From Burkholderiales bacterium (GTDB lineage: Bacteria > Pseudomonadota > Gammaproteobacteria > Burkholderiales > SG8-39): 42,588 nt of DNA. Every line of letters begins with the position of its first letter. The stretch's first letter is position 1. The notes below the pieces were generated by a model. The model had not been told where the DNA came from and made no database searches. It saw only the letters and a list, made by a program, of their open reading frames with translations. The position numbers and the translations under genes were made by a program. The stretch lies in the NCBI GenBank assembly GCA_023383795.1, contig JAHDYJ010000003.1:1-42588 (forward strand), given 5' to 3'. Of the stretch, positions 9,575-21,111 are shown in pieces.

Positions 9575-10750
9575 TCAGGCCGCCCGCTCGTCCTGGTCGA
9601 GCGAGAGCTTGAACTCCGCGAACGAGGCGCTCGCCGGCTTGTCGGCCGGCTTCTCCACCGGCTTCTGTCCGGGCGCGTCGCCGCCGCCGAGCTGCGCGTT
9701 GTTGATCTGCCAGAGCAGGTTGTTGGCGGAGTCGGCGTTCGCCAGCGCCTCGTCCTGCGAGATCACGCCGTCCCTGATCATCTTGAACAGCGACTGCTCG
9801 AAGGTCTGCGAGCCGGGCGACATGCTCTTCTCCATCGCCTCCTTGATCTCGTTCACCTCGCCCTTCTCGATCAGGTCGGCAATGTGGCGCGTGTTCAGCA
9901 TGACCTCGACCGCCGGCGAGCGCCCGCCCTTGAGGTTCTTGATCAACCGCTGCGAGACCACGCACTTGAGCGACGCCGACAGGTCCTGCAGCAGCGCGGG
10001 CCGGTTCTCGAGCGGATAGAAGCTGATGATGCGGTTGAGCGCGTGGTAGCTGTTGTTCGCGTGCAGCGTCGCGAGGCACAAGTGCCCCGACTGCGCGTAC
10101 GCGATCGCGGCGGTCATCGTCTCGCGGTCGCGGATCTCGCCGATCAGGATCACGTCGGGCGCCTGCCGCATCGCGTTCTTGAGCGCGATGTAGTACGACT
10201 TCGCGTCTGTGCCGAGCTCGCGCTGGTTGACGATCGACTTCTTGTGCTTGAAGAGGAACTCGATCGGGTCCTCGATCGTGATGATGTGGCCCGACATCAG
10301 CGCGTTGCGGTGGTCGATCATCGCCGCGAGCGAGGTCGACTTGCCCGAGCCGGTCGCGCCGACCATCAGGATCAGTCCGCGCTTCTCGAGGACGACCTCC
10401 TTCAGCACCGCGGGCAGACCGAGCGAGTCGAACTGCGGCACGTCACCCGGGATGTAGCGCACTACCACGCCGGGCGTGGTGCGCTGCACGAAGCAGCTGA
10501 TCCGGAAGCTGCCGAGACCCTGGATCGGGTAGGAAGTGTTCAGCTCGAACTCGTCCTCGAACTCCTTCAGCTGGCGCTCGTTCAGGATCTCCCTCATCAG
10601 CGAGCGGACCGCGTCGGGAGTCACGATCTGCTGGTTGATCGGCATCGTCGTGCCGTTGATCTTGATGTTGATCGGCGCACCGCACGAGATGAAGATGTCC
10701 GATGCCTTCTTCTCGGCCATCAGCTCCAGCAGGCGTCGCATCGCAGCCAT
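9575..10750 (-). CDS. pilU: PilT/PilU-family type IV pilus ATPase, PilU-like
   Basis: A 391-residue hexameric secretion ATPase of the PilT/PilU group, which powers pilus retraction at the inner membrane. Motifs in order are Walker A GATGSGKST at 131-139, the Asp box ITIEDPIEF at about 157-165, Walker B DVILIGEIRD at 199-208 and the His box TLHANN with His230. The block MEKSMSPGSQTFEQSLFKMI and the following NADSANNLLW are characteristic of PilU rather than PilT. The start has GGAGG four bases upstream. The C-terminal 30 residues are a Pro/Lys/Ala-rich tail. The gene sits between dapD and dapE with no pilT or other pil gene in the window. Confidence 0.92.
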   Translation of the reverse strand: MAAMRRLLELMAEKKASDIFISCGAPINIKINGTTMPINQQIVTPDAVRSLMREILNERQLKEFEDEFELNTSYPIQGLGSFRISCFVQRTTPGVVVRYIPGDVPQFDSLGLPAVLKEVVLEKRGLILMVGATGSGKSTSLAAMIDHRNALMSGHIITIEDPIEFLFKHKKSIVNQRELGTDAKSYYIALKNAMRQAPDVILIGEIRDRETMTAAIAYAQSGHLCLATLHANNSYHALNRIISFYPLENRPALLQDLSASLKCVVSQRLIKNLKGGRSPAVEVMLNTRHIADLIEKGEVNEIKEAMEKSMSPGSQTFEQSLFKMIRDGVISQDEALANADSANNLLWQINNAQLGGGDAPGQKPVEKPADKPASASFAEFKLSLDQDERAA

Positions 10751-10774
10751 GGGCCCTCCGGGGGCGGGTGGGGG

Positions 10775-11596
10775 TCAGTCCCCCCGCAGCAGCTCGTTTA
10801 TGCCGGTCTTCGCGCGGGTCTTGGCGTCCACCCGCTTGACGATGACGGCGCAGTAAAGCGCGTATTTTCCGTCGGCCGCGGGCAGCGTTCCAGGAACTAC
10901 TACCGATCCGGCCGGGACCCGGCCGTAGCTGACTTGGCCGGTCGCGCGGTCGTAGATCCGGGTGCTGGCGCCGATGAACACGCCCATCGACACGACCGCG
11001 TTCTCCTCGACGACCACGCCCTCGACGATCTCGGAGCGGGCGCCGATGAAGCAGTTGTCCTCGATGATGGTCGGGCCGGCCTGCACCGGCTCCAGCACGC
11101 CTCCGATGCCGACGCCCCCCGAGAGATGAACGTTCTTGCCGATCTGCGCGCAGGATCCGACGGTGGCCCACGTGTCGACCATGGTGCCTTCGTCGACATA
11201 GGCGCCGATGTTCACGTAGGACGGCATGAGCACGACGTTCCGCGCGATGTAGGCGCCGCGGCGCGCGGTCGCCGGCGGCACGACGCGGAAGCCGCCGGCG
11301 ACGAAGTCAGCGGCGGAGTACCCCGCGAACTTGGTGGGCACCTTGTCGAAGTAGCGCGTCGCGCCACCTTCCATCACCGCGTTGTCCTGCAGGCGGAAGG
11401 AGAGCAGCACCGCCTTCTTGATCCACTGGTGGGTGTGCCAGCGGCCGTCGATCTTCTCCGCGACGCGCAGCTCGCCTCGGTCCAGCCGCGCCAGCACCTC
11501 GTCCACCGCCGCGCGCACCGCGGCGTCGGCGCCGGCGGGCGCGAGCCGGGCGCGGTTCTCCCAGGCCTGGTCGATGATCTTCTCGATGTCCTGCAT
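10775..11596 (-). CDS. dapD: 2,3,4,5-tetrahydropyridine-2,6-dicarboxylate N-succinyltransferase
   Basis: DapD transfers succinyl from succinyl-CoA to tetrahydrodipicolinate, the step before DapC. The 273-residue length matches the family (274 in E. coli). The middle is a left-handed beta-helix of hexapeptide repeats, with diagnostic blocks [31 protein letters not shown] and [16 protein letters not shown] precedes the ATG at a normal distance. It starts 18 bases after the dapC stop. Confidence 0.97.
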   Translation of the reverse strand: MQDIEKIIDQAWENRARLAPAGADAAVRAAVDEVLARLDRGELRVAEKIDGRWHTHQWIKKAVLLSFRLQDNAVMEGGATRYFDKVPTKFAGYSAADFVAGGFRVVPPATARRGAYIARNVVLMPSYVNIGAYVDEGTMVDTWATVGSCAQIGKNVHLSGGVGIGGVLEPVQAGPTIIEDNCFIGARSEIVEGVVVEENAVVSMGVFIGASTRIYDRATGQVSYGRVPAGSVVVPGTLPAADGKYALYCAVIVKRVDAKTRAKTGINELLRGD

Positions 11597-11614
11597 GTGG
11601 CTCCAGTGTCGGCG

Positions 11615-12808
11615 CTAGAGTTGCTCGGCGAAGCGTCTGATCCGCTCGATGCCCTCGACGCATTCCTCGAACGGAGCCACGAGCGCGACGCGCACGTGGT
11701 TTCGACCGGGATTCTCGCCGTGGGCGTCGCGGGCGAGATAGCTGCCGGGCAAGACCGTCACATTATAGTCGCGGTACAGGTCGCGAGCGAAGGCGTCGTC
11801 GGCGATCGGCGTGCGGATCCATAGGTAGAAGCCGCCGTCGGGACGCGCGGTCTCGAGCGGCGCGGCGACGAGCGGCAGCGCGGCGTCGAACTTGCGGCGG
11901 TAGAGCGCGCGGTTCTCCGCGACGTGCGCCTCGTCGCGCCACGCCGCCTCGCTGGCGGCCTGCACCGCCAGGCTCATCGCGCTGCCGTGATAGGTGCGGT
12001 ACAGCAGGAACTTGCGCAGGATCTCGGCGCTGCCCGCGGCGAAGCCGGACCGCATGCCGGGCGCGTTCGAGCGCTTCGACAGGCTCGAGAGCACGACGAG
12101 GCGCGGGAAGCCGGCGCGGCCGAGCCGCGCGGCGGCCTCGAGCGCGCCGAGCGGCGGGCGCGCCTCGTCGAAGTAGAGCTCGGAGTAGCACTCGTCGGAC
12201 GCGACGACGAAGCCCCAGCGGTCGGCGAGCTCGAACACGCGGCGCCACTCGTCGAGCGGCATCACGCGGCCGGTCGGGTTCGCCGGCGAGCAGGCGTAGA
12301 GGAGCTGGGTGTGGCGCCAGACCTCGTCCGGCACCGCGTCCAGATCGAGAGCGAAGCCGCGCGCGCGCACCTGGTTGACGAAGTAGGGGGTGGCGCCCGC
12401 GAGCAGGGCCGCGCCCTCGTAGATCTGGTAGAACGGATTGGGGCACACCACGATCGCGCGCGGGTCGCGGGCGTCGACCACCGTCTGCGCGATCGCGAAC
12501 AGCGCCTCGCGCGAGCCGTTCACCGGCAGCACCTCGGTCTCGGGGTCGATCGCCGGCAGGCGGTAGCGCCGCTCGAGCCATGCGGCGATCGCCGCGCGCA
12601 GCGACGCCGAGCCCTTGGTCGCCGGGTAGGCCGACAGCCCGCCGAGATGCTCGGTCAACGCCCGCTTGACGAGCTCCGGCGTGGCGTGCTTCGGCTCGCC
12701 GATCGAGAGGCTGACGGGCGCCAGCGCCGGATTCGGCGTGACCTGCGCGAACAGCGCGCGCAGCTTCTCGAACGGGTAGGGCTGCAGCTTCTCGAGGTTC
12801 GGGTTCAC
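11615..12808 (-). CDS. dapC: Succinyldiaminopimelate aminotransferase
   Basis: A 397-residue fold type I PLP aminotransferase expected to make N-succinyl-diaminopimelate with glutamate as donor. The opening NPNLEKLQPYPFEKLRALF and SLSIGEPKHATPE match the DapC group found next to dapD in betaproteobacteria. The substrate-binding NPTGR region, ASDECYSELYF and the Schiff-base Lys245 in SSLSKRSNAPGMRSGF are visible. The start is taken as GTG at 12808, since the family begins here; the frame stays open upstream only through antisense queF sequence. There is no strong Shine-Dalgarno, so it may rely on coupling with queF 38 bases upstream. Confidence 0.93.
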   Translation of the reverse strand: MNPNLEKLQPYPFEKLRALFAQVTPNPALAPVSLSIGEPKHATPELVKRALTEHLGGLSAYPATKGSASLRAAIAAWLERRYRLPAIDPETEVLPVNGSREALFAIAQTVVDARDPRAIVVCPNPFYQIYEGAALLAGATPYFVNQVRARGFALDLDAVPDEVWRHTQLLYACSPANPTGRVMPLDEWRRVFELADRWGFVVASDECYSELYFDEARPPLGALEAAARLGRAGFPRLVVLSSLSKRSNAPGMRSGFAAGSAEILRKFLLYRTYHGSAMSLAVQAASEAAWRDEAHVAENRALYRRKFDAALPLVAAPLETARPDGGFYLWIRTPIADDAFARDLYRDYNVTVLPGSYLARDAHGENPGRNHVRVALVAPFEECVEGIERIRRFAEQL

Positions 12809-12846
12809 TTGGCGCGGCCGGCGGCGATCGCGATCGGTGGCCGCGC

Positions 12847-13260
12847 TCAGCGGTCGCCCCCCGGCGCGAACCGCGGCGGCTCGATCTCGATGCCCGGCTT
12901 CCAGCGCGGCTTGCGGTGCTCGGCGACCACCGTCGTGTAGATGCCGCCGCGCACCAGGAAGCGCGCGCTGAGGCGCGCGAAGCGCGGCGCGATCGCGCGG
13001 ACGAGGTCGTCCAGGATGCGGTTGGTCACCGCCTCGTGGAAGGCGCCCTCGTTGCGGTACGACCAGATGTAGAGCTTCAGGCTCTTCAGCTCGACGCAGC
13101 GGCGGTCGGCGACGTAGTCGAGATAGAGCGTGGCGAAGTCGGGCTGACCCGACATCGGGCACAGGCAGGTGAACTCCGGAATCTCCATGTGGATCAGGTA
13201 GTCGCGCTGCGGCGCCGGATTCGGGAAGGTGGCGAGCGCCTTGCTCGGTCGGGAGGGCAT
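12847..13260 (-). CDS. queF: NADPH-dependent 7-cyano-7-deazaguanine reductase (preQ0 reductase)
   Basis: QueF reduces preQ0 to preQ1 for queuosine in tRNA. This is the short, single-domain type (137 residues). The active site [14 protein letters not shown] is present: Cys34 forms the thioimide and Asp41 is the general acid. The QueF motif region [20 protein letters not shown] and the C-terminal RGGIYTTV block also match. It is the first gene of the minus-strand run into dapC. A perfect TATAAT lies 31 bases upstream of the ATG on the minus strand. The Shine-Dalgarno is weak. Confidence 0.95.
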   Translation of the reverse strand: MPSRPSKALATFPNPAPQRDYLIHMEIPEFTCLCPMSGQPDFATLYLDYVADRRCVELKSLKLYIWSYRNEGAFHEAVTNRILDDLVRAIAPRFARLSARFLVRGGIYTTVVAEHRKPRWKPGIEIEPPRFAPGGDR

Positions 13261-13286
13261 CGGTGGGCTGGGCCGGTGGGGCGAAG

Positions 13287-13295
13287 TGCTATTAT
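13287..13295 (+). promoter_or_regulatory. Extended -10 for smc
   Basis: TGCTATTAT is a good extended -10 (TG, one base, TATTAT), giving a start near 13302 and a 5' UTR of about 76 bases to the chosen smc start. No strong -35 is evident. It shares bases with the queF -10 on the other strand. Confidence 0.4.
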
Positions 13296-13296
13296 A
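13291..13296 (-). promoter_or_regulatory. -10 box (TATAAT) for the queF-dap operon
   Basis: The complement of 13291-13296 reads TATAAT, a perfect sigma-70 -10, giving a start near 13284 and a leader of about 24 bases to the queF ATG. The best -35 candidate, TTGGGC (complement of 13312-13317), is at a short 15-base spacing. It overlaps the opposite-strand -10 of smc. Confidence 0.5.
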
Positions 13297-13377
13297 TCGG
13301 CCGTGATTTCCGCCCAATAAGTGCGGCACGCGAGCCGCTGCCACCGTCACCACCCACCTCTCGGCCGAAACACCACC

Positions 13378-16300
13378 TTGCGCCTCACACAGATCAAGCT
13401 CGCCGGTTTCAAGTCCTTCGTCGACCCGACCCACATCGACATGCCCGGCCGCCTGGTCGGGGTCGTCGGCCCCAACGGCTGCGGCAAGTCGAACATCATC
13501 GACGCCGTGCGCTGGGTGCTCGGCGAGACCAAGGCCTCGGCGCTGCGCGGCGAGTCGATGCAGGACGTGATCTTCAACGGCTCGGCGCTGCGCAACCCGG
13601 TCGCGCGCGCGAGCGTGGAGCTCGTATTCGACAATTCGCTGGGCAAGGCCGCCGGGCAGTGGTCGCAGTACGCCGAGATCTCGGTGAAGCGGGTGCTGCA
13701 GCGCGACGGCGAGTCCGCCTACTACATCAACAACTCGCACGTGCGGCGGCGCGACGTGCAGGACATCTTCCTCGGCACCGGCGTGGGGCCGCGCGCGTAC
13801 GCGATCATCGAGCAGGGCATGATCTCGCGGGTGATCGAGGCGCGGCCCGAGGAGCTGAGGGTGTTTCTCGAGGAGGCCGCCGGCGTATCGAAGTACAAGG
13901 AGCGGCGGCGCGAGACCGAGCATCGGCTCGACGACACGCGCGAGAATCTCGCGCGCGTGGACGACATCCGGCGCGAGCTCGAGGGGCAGATCGAGAAGCT
14001 CACCCACCAGGCCGAGATCGCCCGGCAGTACAAAGCGCTCGCGGCCGAGGCGCAGCTGAAGCAGAACCTGCTCTGGCTGCTGCGCAAGCAGGACGCCGCC
14101 AACGAGGCGGAGCGGCAGCGGCGCGAGATCGACAAGGCGACGAACGAGCTCGAGGCCGAGACCGCGCGGCTGCGCGAGATCGAGCGGTGGCTGGAGAGCG
14201 CGCGCACCGAGCACTACGCGGCGGCCGACGCGGTGAGCGCCGCGCAGGGCGCGCTGTACGACGTCAACACCGAGGTATCTCGCCTGGAGACCGAGATCCG
14301 CTTCATCGGCGAGACGCGGCAGCGGCTCGACGCGCAGGTCGGGCAGCTCGCGCTCCAGCTCGATCAGTGGGCGCGCAGCCGCGGCGAGCTCGACGAGGCG
14401 CTCGCGCTGTGGACCGGACGCCAGTCGGAGGCCGCCGAGCGCATCGAGGCGGCCGCCGCCCGCGCCGCCGAGGAGCAGGCGCGGCTTCCCGCCGCCGAGC
14501 AGGAGTACCGGGCCGAGCAGGCGCGGCTCGGGGAGGCGCGCGGCGCGATCGCCCGCGCGGAGCAGGCGCTGCAGGTCGAGCAGACGACGCTCGCGCACCT
14601 CGGCCGCGTGCTGCAGCAGCTCGAAGCGCGCGCGGAGCGCCTGGCCGCCGAGCGTGCCCAGCTGGCGGAGCCCGATCCGGCACGCATCGCGGCGCTGCAG
14701 GCGCACGCGGAGGCCGCGGAGGCCGAGCTCGCCCGGACCGGCGAGGAGATCGCGGCGGTCGAGGCCGAGCGGCCGGCGCGCGAGGCCGCCCAGCGCGCGG
14801 CGCTCGAGGCACTGCAGCAGCTCGAGCGCGACCGCAGCACGCTCGAGGGCCGGCTCTCGACGCTGAAGCGCATCCAGGAGCGCGTCGAGGAGAACGAGCA
14901 GATCCAGGACTGGCTCGACCGCCACGCGCTCGCGACGCTGCCGCGACTCTGGCAGAAGATCACCGTCGAATCCGGATGGGAGGTGGCCGTCGAGTCGGTG
15001 CTGCGCGAGCGGCTCCACTCGCTCGAGCTCGCCGATCCGGCCGCCATCCAGCGGCTGCTCGACGATCCGCCGGCCGCGAAGCTGGCGGTGTTCGCCCGCG
15101 GCGAGCATGCCGCCGAGCTGCGCCCGGCCACCGGCCTCACGGCGCTCGCGACGCTGGTGCGCTACAGCGACCCGGGCGTGCGCGGTCTGGTGGAGGAGTG
15201 GCTCGCCGGATGCTACGCGGTCGAGGGCACGCCGCGGCTCATGGATCGCCTGGCCCTGCCGGGCGGGGCGGTGCTCGTGAATCGCGACGGACACCAGTTC
15301 GGCCGTTTCTCGGTGAGCTTCCACGGACCGGACTCGGGCGACGCCGGCATCCTGGTGCGCCAGCGCGAGATCGAGGCGCTCGGTGCCGAGCTGGCGGGCT
15401 ACGGGTCGCAGGTCGTCGCCGCACAGGCGGCGCTCGCGAGGGAGGAGGCGGACCTCGCCGAGAGCCGCACGCGGCTCGCGGCGGCCCGCGGGCGCGAGGC
15501 CGAGCTGAAGCAGACGCGGCACGCGCACGAGCTCGAGCATCTGCGCCTGGCCGAGGGGGCGACCCGGGTGCGCGAGCGCAGCGCGCAGATCCTGCGCGAG
15601 CTCGAGGAGGTCGGGCAGCAGCAGGCGGCCGAGCGCGAGCGCCAGAACGCCGCCGAGGCGAACATCCTGGCCTACCAGGGCGTGATCGACCGCGAGTACG
15701 AGGCGTTCGAGGCGGTCAGGGCCGCCCACGACGCCGCCGAGCAGCGGCTGGGCGCCCAGCGCGACGCGCTCCAGGCGGCCCATCGGGAGGTGCAGGAAGC
15801 GCAATTCTCTTCGAGAGAATGTTCTAATAAAATCAATGAGATAAAAAGATCTCTTAAGACTATACTTGAGCAGATCGAGGACGCCGGTGCGCGGCGGGAA
15901 AGGGCGCTCGCCGAGCTCCACGGGCTGGAGGACACCGCCCTCCGCGTGAGCCTCGAAGGCGCCCTGGGGATCCGCCTCGCTCGCGAAGAGGCGCTCGCCG
16001 CCGCGCGCAACCACCAGGAGACGCTCGGCGCCCAGCTGCGCGAGGCGGAGGAGGCGCGGCTCGCATCCGAGCAGCGGCTGCCGCCACTGCGCGACCGGGT
16101 CGGCGAGCTGCGCCTGAAGGAACAGGCGGCGCGGCTGAACCATGAGCAGTACGCGAACCAGCTCGCCGAGGCGGGCGCCGACGAGGTGGCGCTCGCGGCG
16201 AGCCTCGAGAAGGGCATGCGCCCGAACGCGCTGCAGGGCGAGATCGGGCGTCTCCACCAGGCGATGGAGGAGCTCGGCGCGATCAACATGGCCGCGCTCG

Positions 16301-16896
16301 AGGAGCTGGCGGCGTCGCAGGAGCGCAAGGCATTCCTGGACGCGCAGGCGACCGACCTCGCCGAGGCGCTGGCGACGCTCGAGAACGCGATCCGGCGCAT
16401 CGACCGCGAGACGCGCGAGATGCTGCGGCAGACGTTCGACGACGCGAACCGGAACTTCGCCGAGCTCTTTCCGGTGCTGTTCGGCGGCGGCGAGGCGCGC
16501 CTGGTGATGACCGGCGAGGAGATCCTCGACTGCGGCGTGGAGGTGCGCGCCCAGCCGCCGGGCAAGCGCACCTCGACCATTCACCTGCTGTCGGGCGGCG
16601 AGAAGGCGCTGACGGCGATCGCGCTGGTGTTCTCGCTGTTCCAGCTGAACCCGGCGCCGTTCTGCCTGCTGGACGAGGTCGACGCGCCGCTCGACGACAC
16701 CAACACCGAGCGCTTCTGCGCGCTGGTGCGCAAGATGGCCGAGAACACCCAGTTCGCGTTCATCAGCCACAACAAGATCACGATGGAGATCGCCGAGCAG
16801 CTGATCGGCGTCACCATGCAGGAATCGGGCGTCTCGCGGGTGGTTGCGGTGGACATCGAGGAGGCGCTCCGCATGAAGGAAGCCGTGGCGGCATGA
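13378..16896 (+). CDS. smc: Chromosome segregation protein SMC
   Basis: A 1172-residue SMC ATPase that dimerises and organises the chromosome with ScpA/ScpB. Visible parts are the N-terminal head with Walker A GPNGCGKS at 31-38, a long Arg/Glu/Ala-rich coiled coil, a hinge at about 510-645, the returning coiled coil, and the C-terminal head with the LSGGE signature (Ser1072) and Walker [13 protein letters not shown] (Asp1099, Glu1100). The start is taken as TTG at 13378 because the family begins with [17 protein letters not shown]; the frame also stays open to a GTG at 13321, but those 19 residues look non-family. No clear Shine-Dalgarno is seen for either. Odd: residues 809-832 are encoded by a 26% GC tract (15803-15867) unlike the rest of the gene. 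Confidence 0.96.
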   Translation: MRLTQIKLAGFKSFVDPTHIDMPGRLVGVVGPNGCGKSNIIDAVRWVLGETKASALRGESMQDVIFNGSALRNPVARASVELVFDNSLGKAAGQWSQYAEISVKRVLQRDGESAYYINNSHVRRRDVQDIFLGTGVGPRAYAIIEQGMISRVIEARPEELRVFLEEAAGVSKYKERRRETEHRLDDTRENLARVDDIRRELEGQIEKLTHQAEIARQYKALAAEAQLKQNLLWLLRKQDAANEAERQRREIDKATNELEAETARLREIERWLESARTEHYAAADAVSAAQGALYDVNTEVSRLETEIRFIGETRQRLDAQVGQLALQLDQWARSRGELDEALALWTGRQSEAAERIEAAAARAAEEQARLPAAEQEYRAEQARLGEARGAIARAEQALQVEQTTLAHLGRVLQQLEARAERLAAERAQLAEPDPARIAALQAHAEAAEAELARTGEEIAAVEAERPAREAAQRAALEALQQLERDRSTLEGRLSTLKRIQERVEENEQIQDWLDRHALATLPRLWQKITVESGWEVAVESVLRERLHSLELADPAAIQRLLDDPPAAKLAVFARGEHAAELRPATGLTALATLVRYSDPGVRGLVEEWLAGCYAVEGTPRLMDRLALPGGAVLVNRDGHQFGRFSVSFHGPDSGDAGILVRQREIEALGAELAGYGSQVVAAQAALAREEADLAESRTRLAAARGREAELKQTRHAHELEHLRLAEGATRVRERSAQILRELEEVGQQQAAERERQNAAEANILAYQGVIDREYEAFEAVRAAHDAAEQRLGAQRDALQAAHREVQEAQFSSRECSNKINEIKRSLKTILEQIEDAGARRERALAELHGLEDTALRVSLEGALGIRLAREEALAAARNHQETLGAQLREAEEARLASEQRLPPLRDRVGELRLKEQAARLNHEQYANQLAEAGADEVALAASLEKGMRPNALQGEIGRLHQAMEELGAINMAALEELAASQERKAFLDAQATDLAEALATLENAIRRIDRETREMLRQTFDDANRNFAELFPVLFGGGEARLVMTGEEILDCGVEVRAQPPGKRTSTIHLLSGGEKALTAIALVFSLFQLNPAPFCLLDEVDAPLDDTNTERFCALVRKMAENTQFAFISHNKITMEIAEQLIGVTMQESGVSRVVAVDIEEALRMKEAVAA
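15803..15867 (+). other. AT-rich, palindrome-rich tract inside smc
   Basis: In this 65-base stretch only 17 bases are G or C (26%), against roughly 70% around it. It uses ATA, AGA, TCT, CTT, AAT, AAA and TGT codons that are almost absent from the rest of smc. The frame is intact and the encoded residues ([19 protein letters not shown] core) look like ordinary SMC coiled coil. It holds a perfect 7-bp hairpin (15804-15820), AGAA-TG-TTCT (15816-15825), AGATCT and CTTAAG. Confidence 0.8.
15804..15820. repeat. Perfect 7-bp inverted repeat in the smc AT-rich tract
   Basis: ATTCTCT (15804-15810), loop TCG, AGAGAAT (15814-15820). It overlaps a second inverted repeat AGAA/TTCT at 15816-15825. As RNA it forms a compact hairpin in the coding region; as DNA it could be a protein-binding palindrome. 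Confidence 0.6.
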
Positions 16897-16930
16897 TGCC
16901 GAGCCCCTTCGCGCCGGCGGTCGCGGGCGC

Positions 16931-18061
16931 ATGAGCGATCTCCAGCTCAGCCTGCTGGTCATCGGGGTGCTGGTGGTCGGAGGCGTGTTCGCGTACAACC
17001 GCTGGCAGGAGCTCAAGCTGCGCCGCCGCGGCGATGCCGCGTTCGGATCGCGGCACGAGGACGTGCTGCTGCGCGCAGGGGCGCCGGCCGAGGCGCCGCC
17101 GCCGCACGGCGCGCCCGAAGGCGGGGAGGAGCCGCCGGCGGTCGCGCGCCACGCGGTGGAGCACACGATCGGCGGCGACGAGGCCCCAGCGGCGCCGGCC
17201 GGCGCGGCCCCGCCGGCGGCCGCCGCCGAGAGCTCCGGTCAGCGCGTGCTCGACGAGGCGGTTGACTGCATCGTCGGCATCGATCTTCCGACCGCGGTGG
17301 TCGGCACCGAGCTCTTACGGCAGGCCGAGGCGCTCGCCCACGTCGGGTTGACGCGGCCGATCCACTGGGAGGGCTTCGACGGCGGGGCCGGCGCCTGGGA
17401 GGGGCCGCTCGCGTCGAAGCGCTACGCCCGCGCCCGCGTCGGCCTCCAGCTCACCAGCCGCAGCGGTCCGGCGACCGCGGCGGACATCGGCGCGTTCTTC
17501 GAGGGCACTCAGGAGGTCGCGCTCGCGCTCGGCGCGGAGCTCGATCTGCCCGACCCGCAGGAGGCGCTCGCGCGCGCGGTCGAGCTCGACCGGCTGTGCG
17601 CCGAGTTCGACGTCCAGATCGGGCTGAACGTGATCGCGGACGCCGGCGCGACTTTCCCGGGGACGAAGATCCGCGCGCTCGCCGAGAGCGCCGGCATGCA
17701 GTACGGCAAGGACGGGCGCTACCACCGCCTGGGCGACGGCGGGGCCGAGCACTTCGGTCTGGCGAACCTCGAGCCGATGCCGTTCCACGCCGAGACCATG
17801 CGCGGCCTCGCGACGCAGGGCGTGACGGTGATCCTGGACGTCCCGCGCGCGCCGGGCACCGCCGCCACCTTCCGCGCCTTCGTCGAGTTCGCCCGCAAGG
17901 CCGAGCAGGCGCTCGGCGGCACGCTGGTCGACGACAACCGCAAGCCGATCGACCAGCCGGCGCTCGACTCGATCGCGATGCAGCTCGACGCGATCCAGAA
18001 GACGATGGCCTCGCGCGGCGTCGCGGCCGGCAGCCCGCTCGCCCTGCGCCTGTTCGCCTGA
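16931..18061 (+). CDS. zipA: Cell division protein ZipA
   Basis: A 376-residue FtsZ-anchoring division protein of the inner membrane. Residues about 6-22 form the N-terminal membrane helix followed by a basic stretch (KLRRR). About 45-105 is a Pro/Ala/Glu-rich linker. About 108-370 is the ZipA C-terminal FtsZ-binding domain, ending with a DDNRKPID block close to the end as in the family. It lies between smc and ligA, the usual betaproteobacterial context, 34 bases after smc. No strong Shine-Dalgarno precedes the ATG. It is longer than many ZipA proteins in the globular part. Confidence 0.9.
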   Translation: MSDLQLSLLVIGVLVVGGVFAYNRWQELKLRRRGDAAFGSRHEDVLLRAGAPAEAPPPHGAPEGGEEPPAVARHAVEHTIGGDEAPAAPAGAAPPAAAAESSGQRVLDEAVDCIVGIDLPTAVVGTELLRQAEALAHVGLTRPIHWEGFDGGAGAWEGPLASKRYARARVGLQLTSRSGPATAADIGAFFEGTQEVALALGAELDLPDPQEALARAVELDRLCAEFDVQIGLNVIADAGATFPGTKIRALAESAGMQYGKDGRYHRLGDGGAEHFGLANLEPMPFHAETMRGLATQGVTVILDVPRAPGTAATFRAFVEFARKAEQALGGTLVDDNRKPIDQPALDSIAMQLDAIQKTMASRGVAAGSPLALRLFA

Positions 18062-18069
18062 CGCGTTGA

Positions 18070-20091
<2,022 letters not shown>

Positions 20092-20116
20092 ACGAACCTT
20101 TGAAAGGGACCCGAGA

Positions 20117-20989
20117 ATGCGTCTGATCAGGAAGGCCGTCTTCCCCGTGGCCGGCTTCGGCAGCCGGTTCCTGCCCGCGACCAAGGCGAGTCCCAAGGAG
20201 ATGATGCCGATCGTCGACAAGCCGCTGATCCAGTACGCGGTCGAGGAAGCGGTCGCGGCGGGGCTGACCGACATGGTGTTCGTGACCGGCCGGCACAAGC
20301 GCGCGATCGAGGACCACTTCGACAAGGCCTACGAGATCGAGAACGAGCTCGCGAGCCGCGGGAAGACGGAGCTGCTCGAGCTCGTGCGCGGGATCATCCC
20401 GAAGCACGTCAACTGCATCTACATCCGCCAGCCCGAGCAGCTCGGGCTCGGTCACGCGGTGCTGTGCGCGCAGCCGGTGCTGAACGACGAACCGTTTGCG
20501 GTGATCCTGGCCGACGATCTGATCGACGCGCGAACGCCCGCCGTGCGGCAGATGGTGGAGGTGTTCGAGCAGGAGCGCTGCTCGGTGCTCGGCGTCCAGG
20601 AGGTGCCGCGCGCGCAGACGGCGAGCTACGGCATCGTCGCCACCGCGCCGTTCCGCGAGCGCGTCGAGGAGATGCAGGCGATCGTCGAGAAGCCGCAACC
20701 GGCCGCGGCGCCCTCCACGCTCGCGGTGATCGGCCGGTACGTGCTCACGCCGGCCGTGCTCCGCCACCTGGCGCGGGTGCGCCCGGGCGCCGGCGGCGAG
20801 ATCCAGCTGACCGACGGCATCGCCGCGCTGCTCGGCGAGGAGCGCGTCCTCGCGCACCGCTTCGAGGGCGTGCGGTACGACTGCGGCTCCAAGCTCGGCT
20901 ACCTGCAGGCGACCGTCGCGTTCGGCACCCGTCACGGCGAGGTGGGTGCGGAGTTCACCGAGTACCTCAAGCGCTTCTCGGGCGCGTGA
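20117..20989 (+). CDS. galU: UTP--glucose-1-phosphate uridylyltransferase
   Basis: A 290-residue nucleotidyltransferase making UDP-glucose for exopolysaccharide, LPS core and galactose use. The N-terminal nucleotide-binding loop [20 protein letters not shown], the catalytic-site VILADDLID block, GRYVLTP and [10 protein letters not shown] are all present. AAAGGGA lies before the ATG at a workable distance. It follows ligA after 25 bases and may be in the same transcript. Confidence 0.96.
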   Translation: MRLIRKAVFPVAGFGSRFLPATKASPKEMMPIVDKPLIQYAVEEAVAAGLTDMVFVTGRHKRAIEDHFDKAYEIENELASRGKTELLELVRGIIPKHVNCIYIRQPEQLGLGHAVLCAQPVLNDEPFAVILADDLIDARTPAVRQMVEVFEQERCSVLGVQEVPRAQTASYGIVATAPFRERVEEMQAIVEKPQPAAAPSTLAVIGRYVLTPAVLRHLARVRPGAGGEIQLTDGIAALLGEERVLAHRFEGVRYDCGSKLGYLQATVAFGTRHGEVGAEFTEYLKRFSGA

Positions 20990-21039
20990 TCGCACGGACG
21001 CGGCGCCGCGCACGCGGTATCGTGCCGCCTGCGGGCGCT

Positions 21040-21067
21040 TTGCCTGCCGCCGGGCGGCGGATATACT
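21040..21067 (+). promoter_or_regulatory. Sigma-70-type promoter for the DsrE-hpt-mtnP-def group
   Basis: TTGCCT (21040-21045) and TATACT (21062-21067) are separated by 16 bases, giving a start near 21074 and a short leader of about 38 bases. It is the clearest -35/-10 pair seen in the window apart from rpsB. A GCCGCC/GGCGGC inverted repeat lies in the spacer (about 21046-21060). Confidence 0.55.
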
Positions 21068-21111
21068 GCCGGTGCGTTAGCGTTTTCTAATATTCCAGGC
21101 GGAGGGACGTG

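Noticed and set aside
13321..13377. An upstream GTG start for smc
   Set aside because: The extra 19 residues do not look like SMC family sequence and no ribosome-binding site is present; the TTG at 13378 gives the usual N-terminus.
15803..15867. Reading the AT-rich smc tract as an inserted mobile element
   Set aside because: The frame is unbroken, the length of the protein is normal and the encoded residues fit the coiled coil, so no extra DNA seems to be added.
12847..17166. A 1439-residue open frame antisense to smc
   Set aside because: Only its last 137 residues (queF) are a known family. The rest mirrors smc codons and has the low-complexity Arg/Leu/Gly makeup of a high-GC shadow frame.
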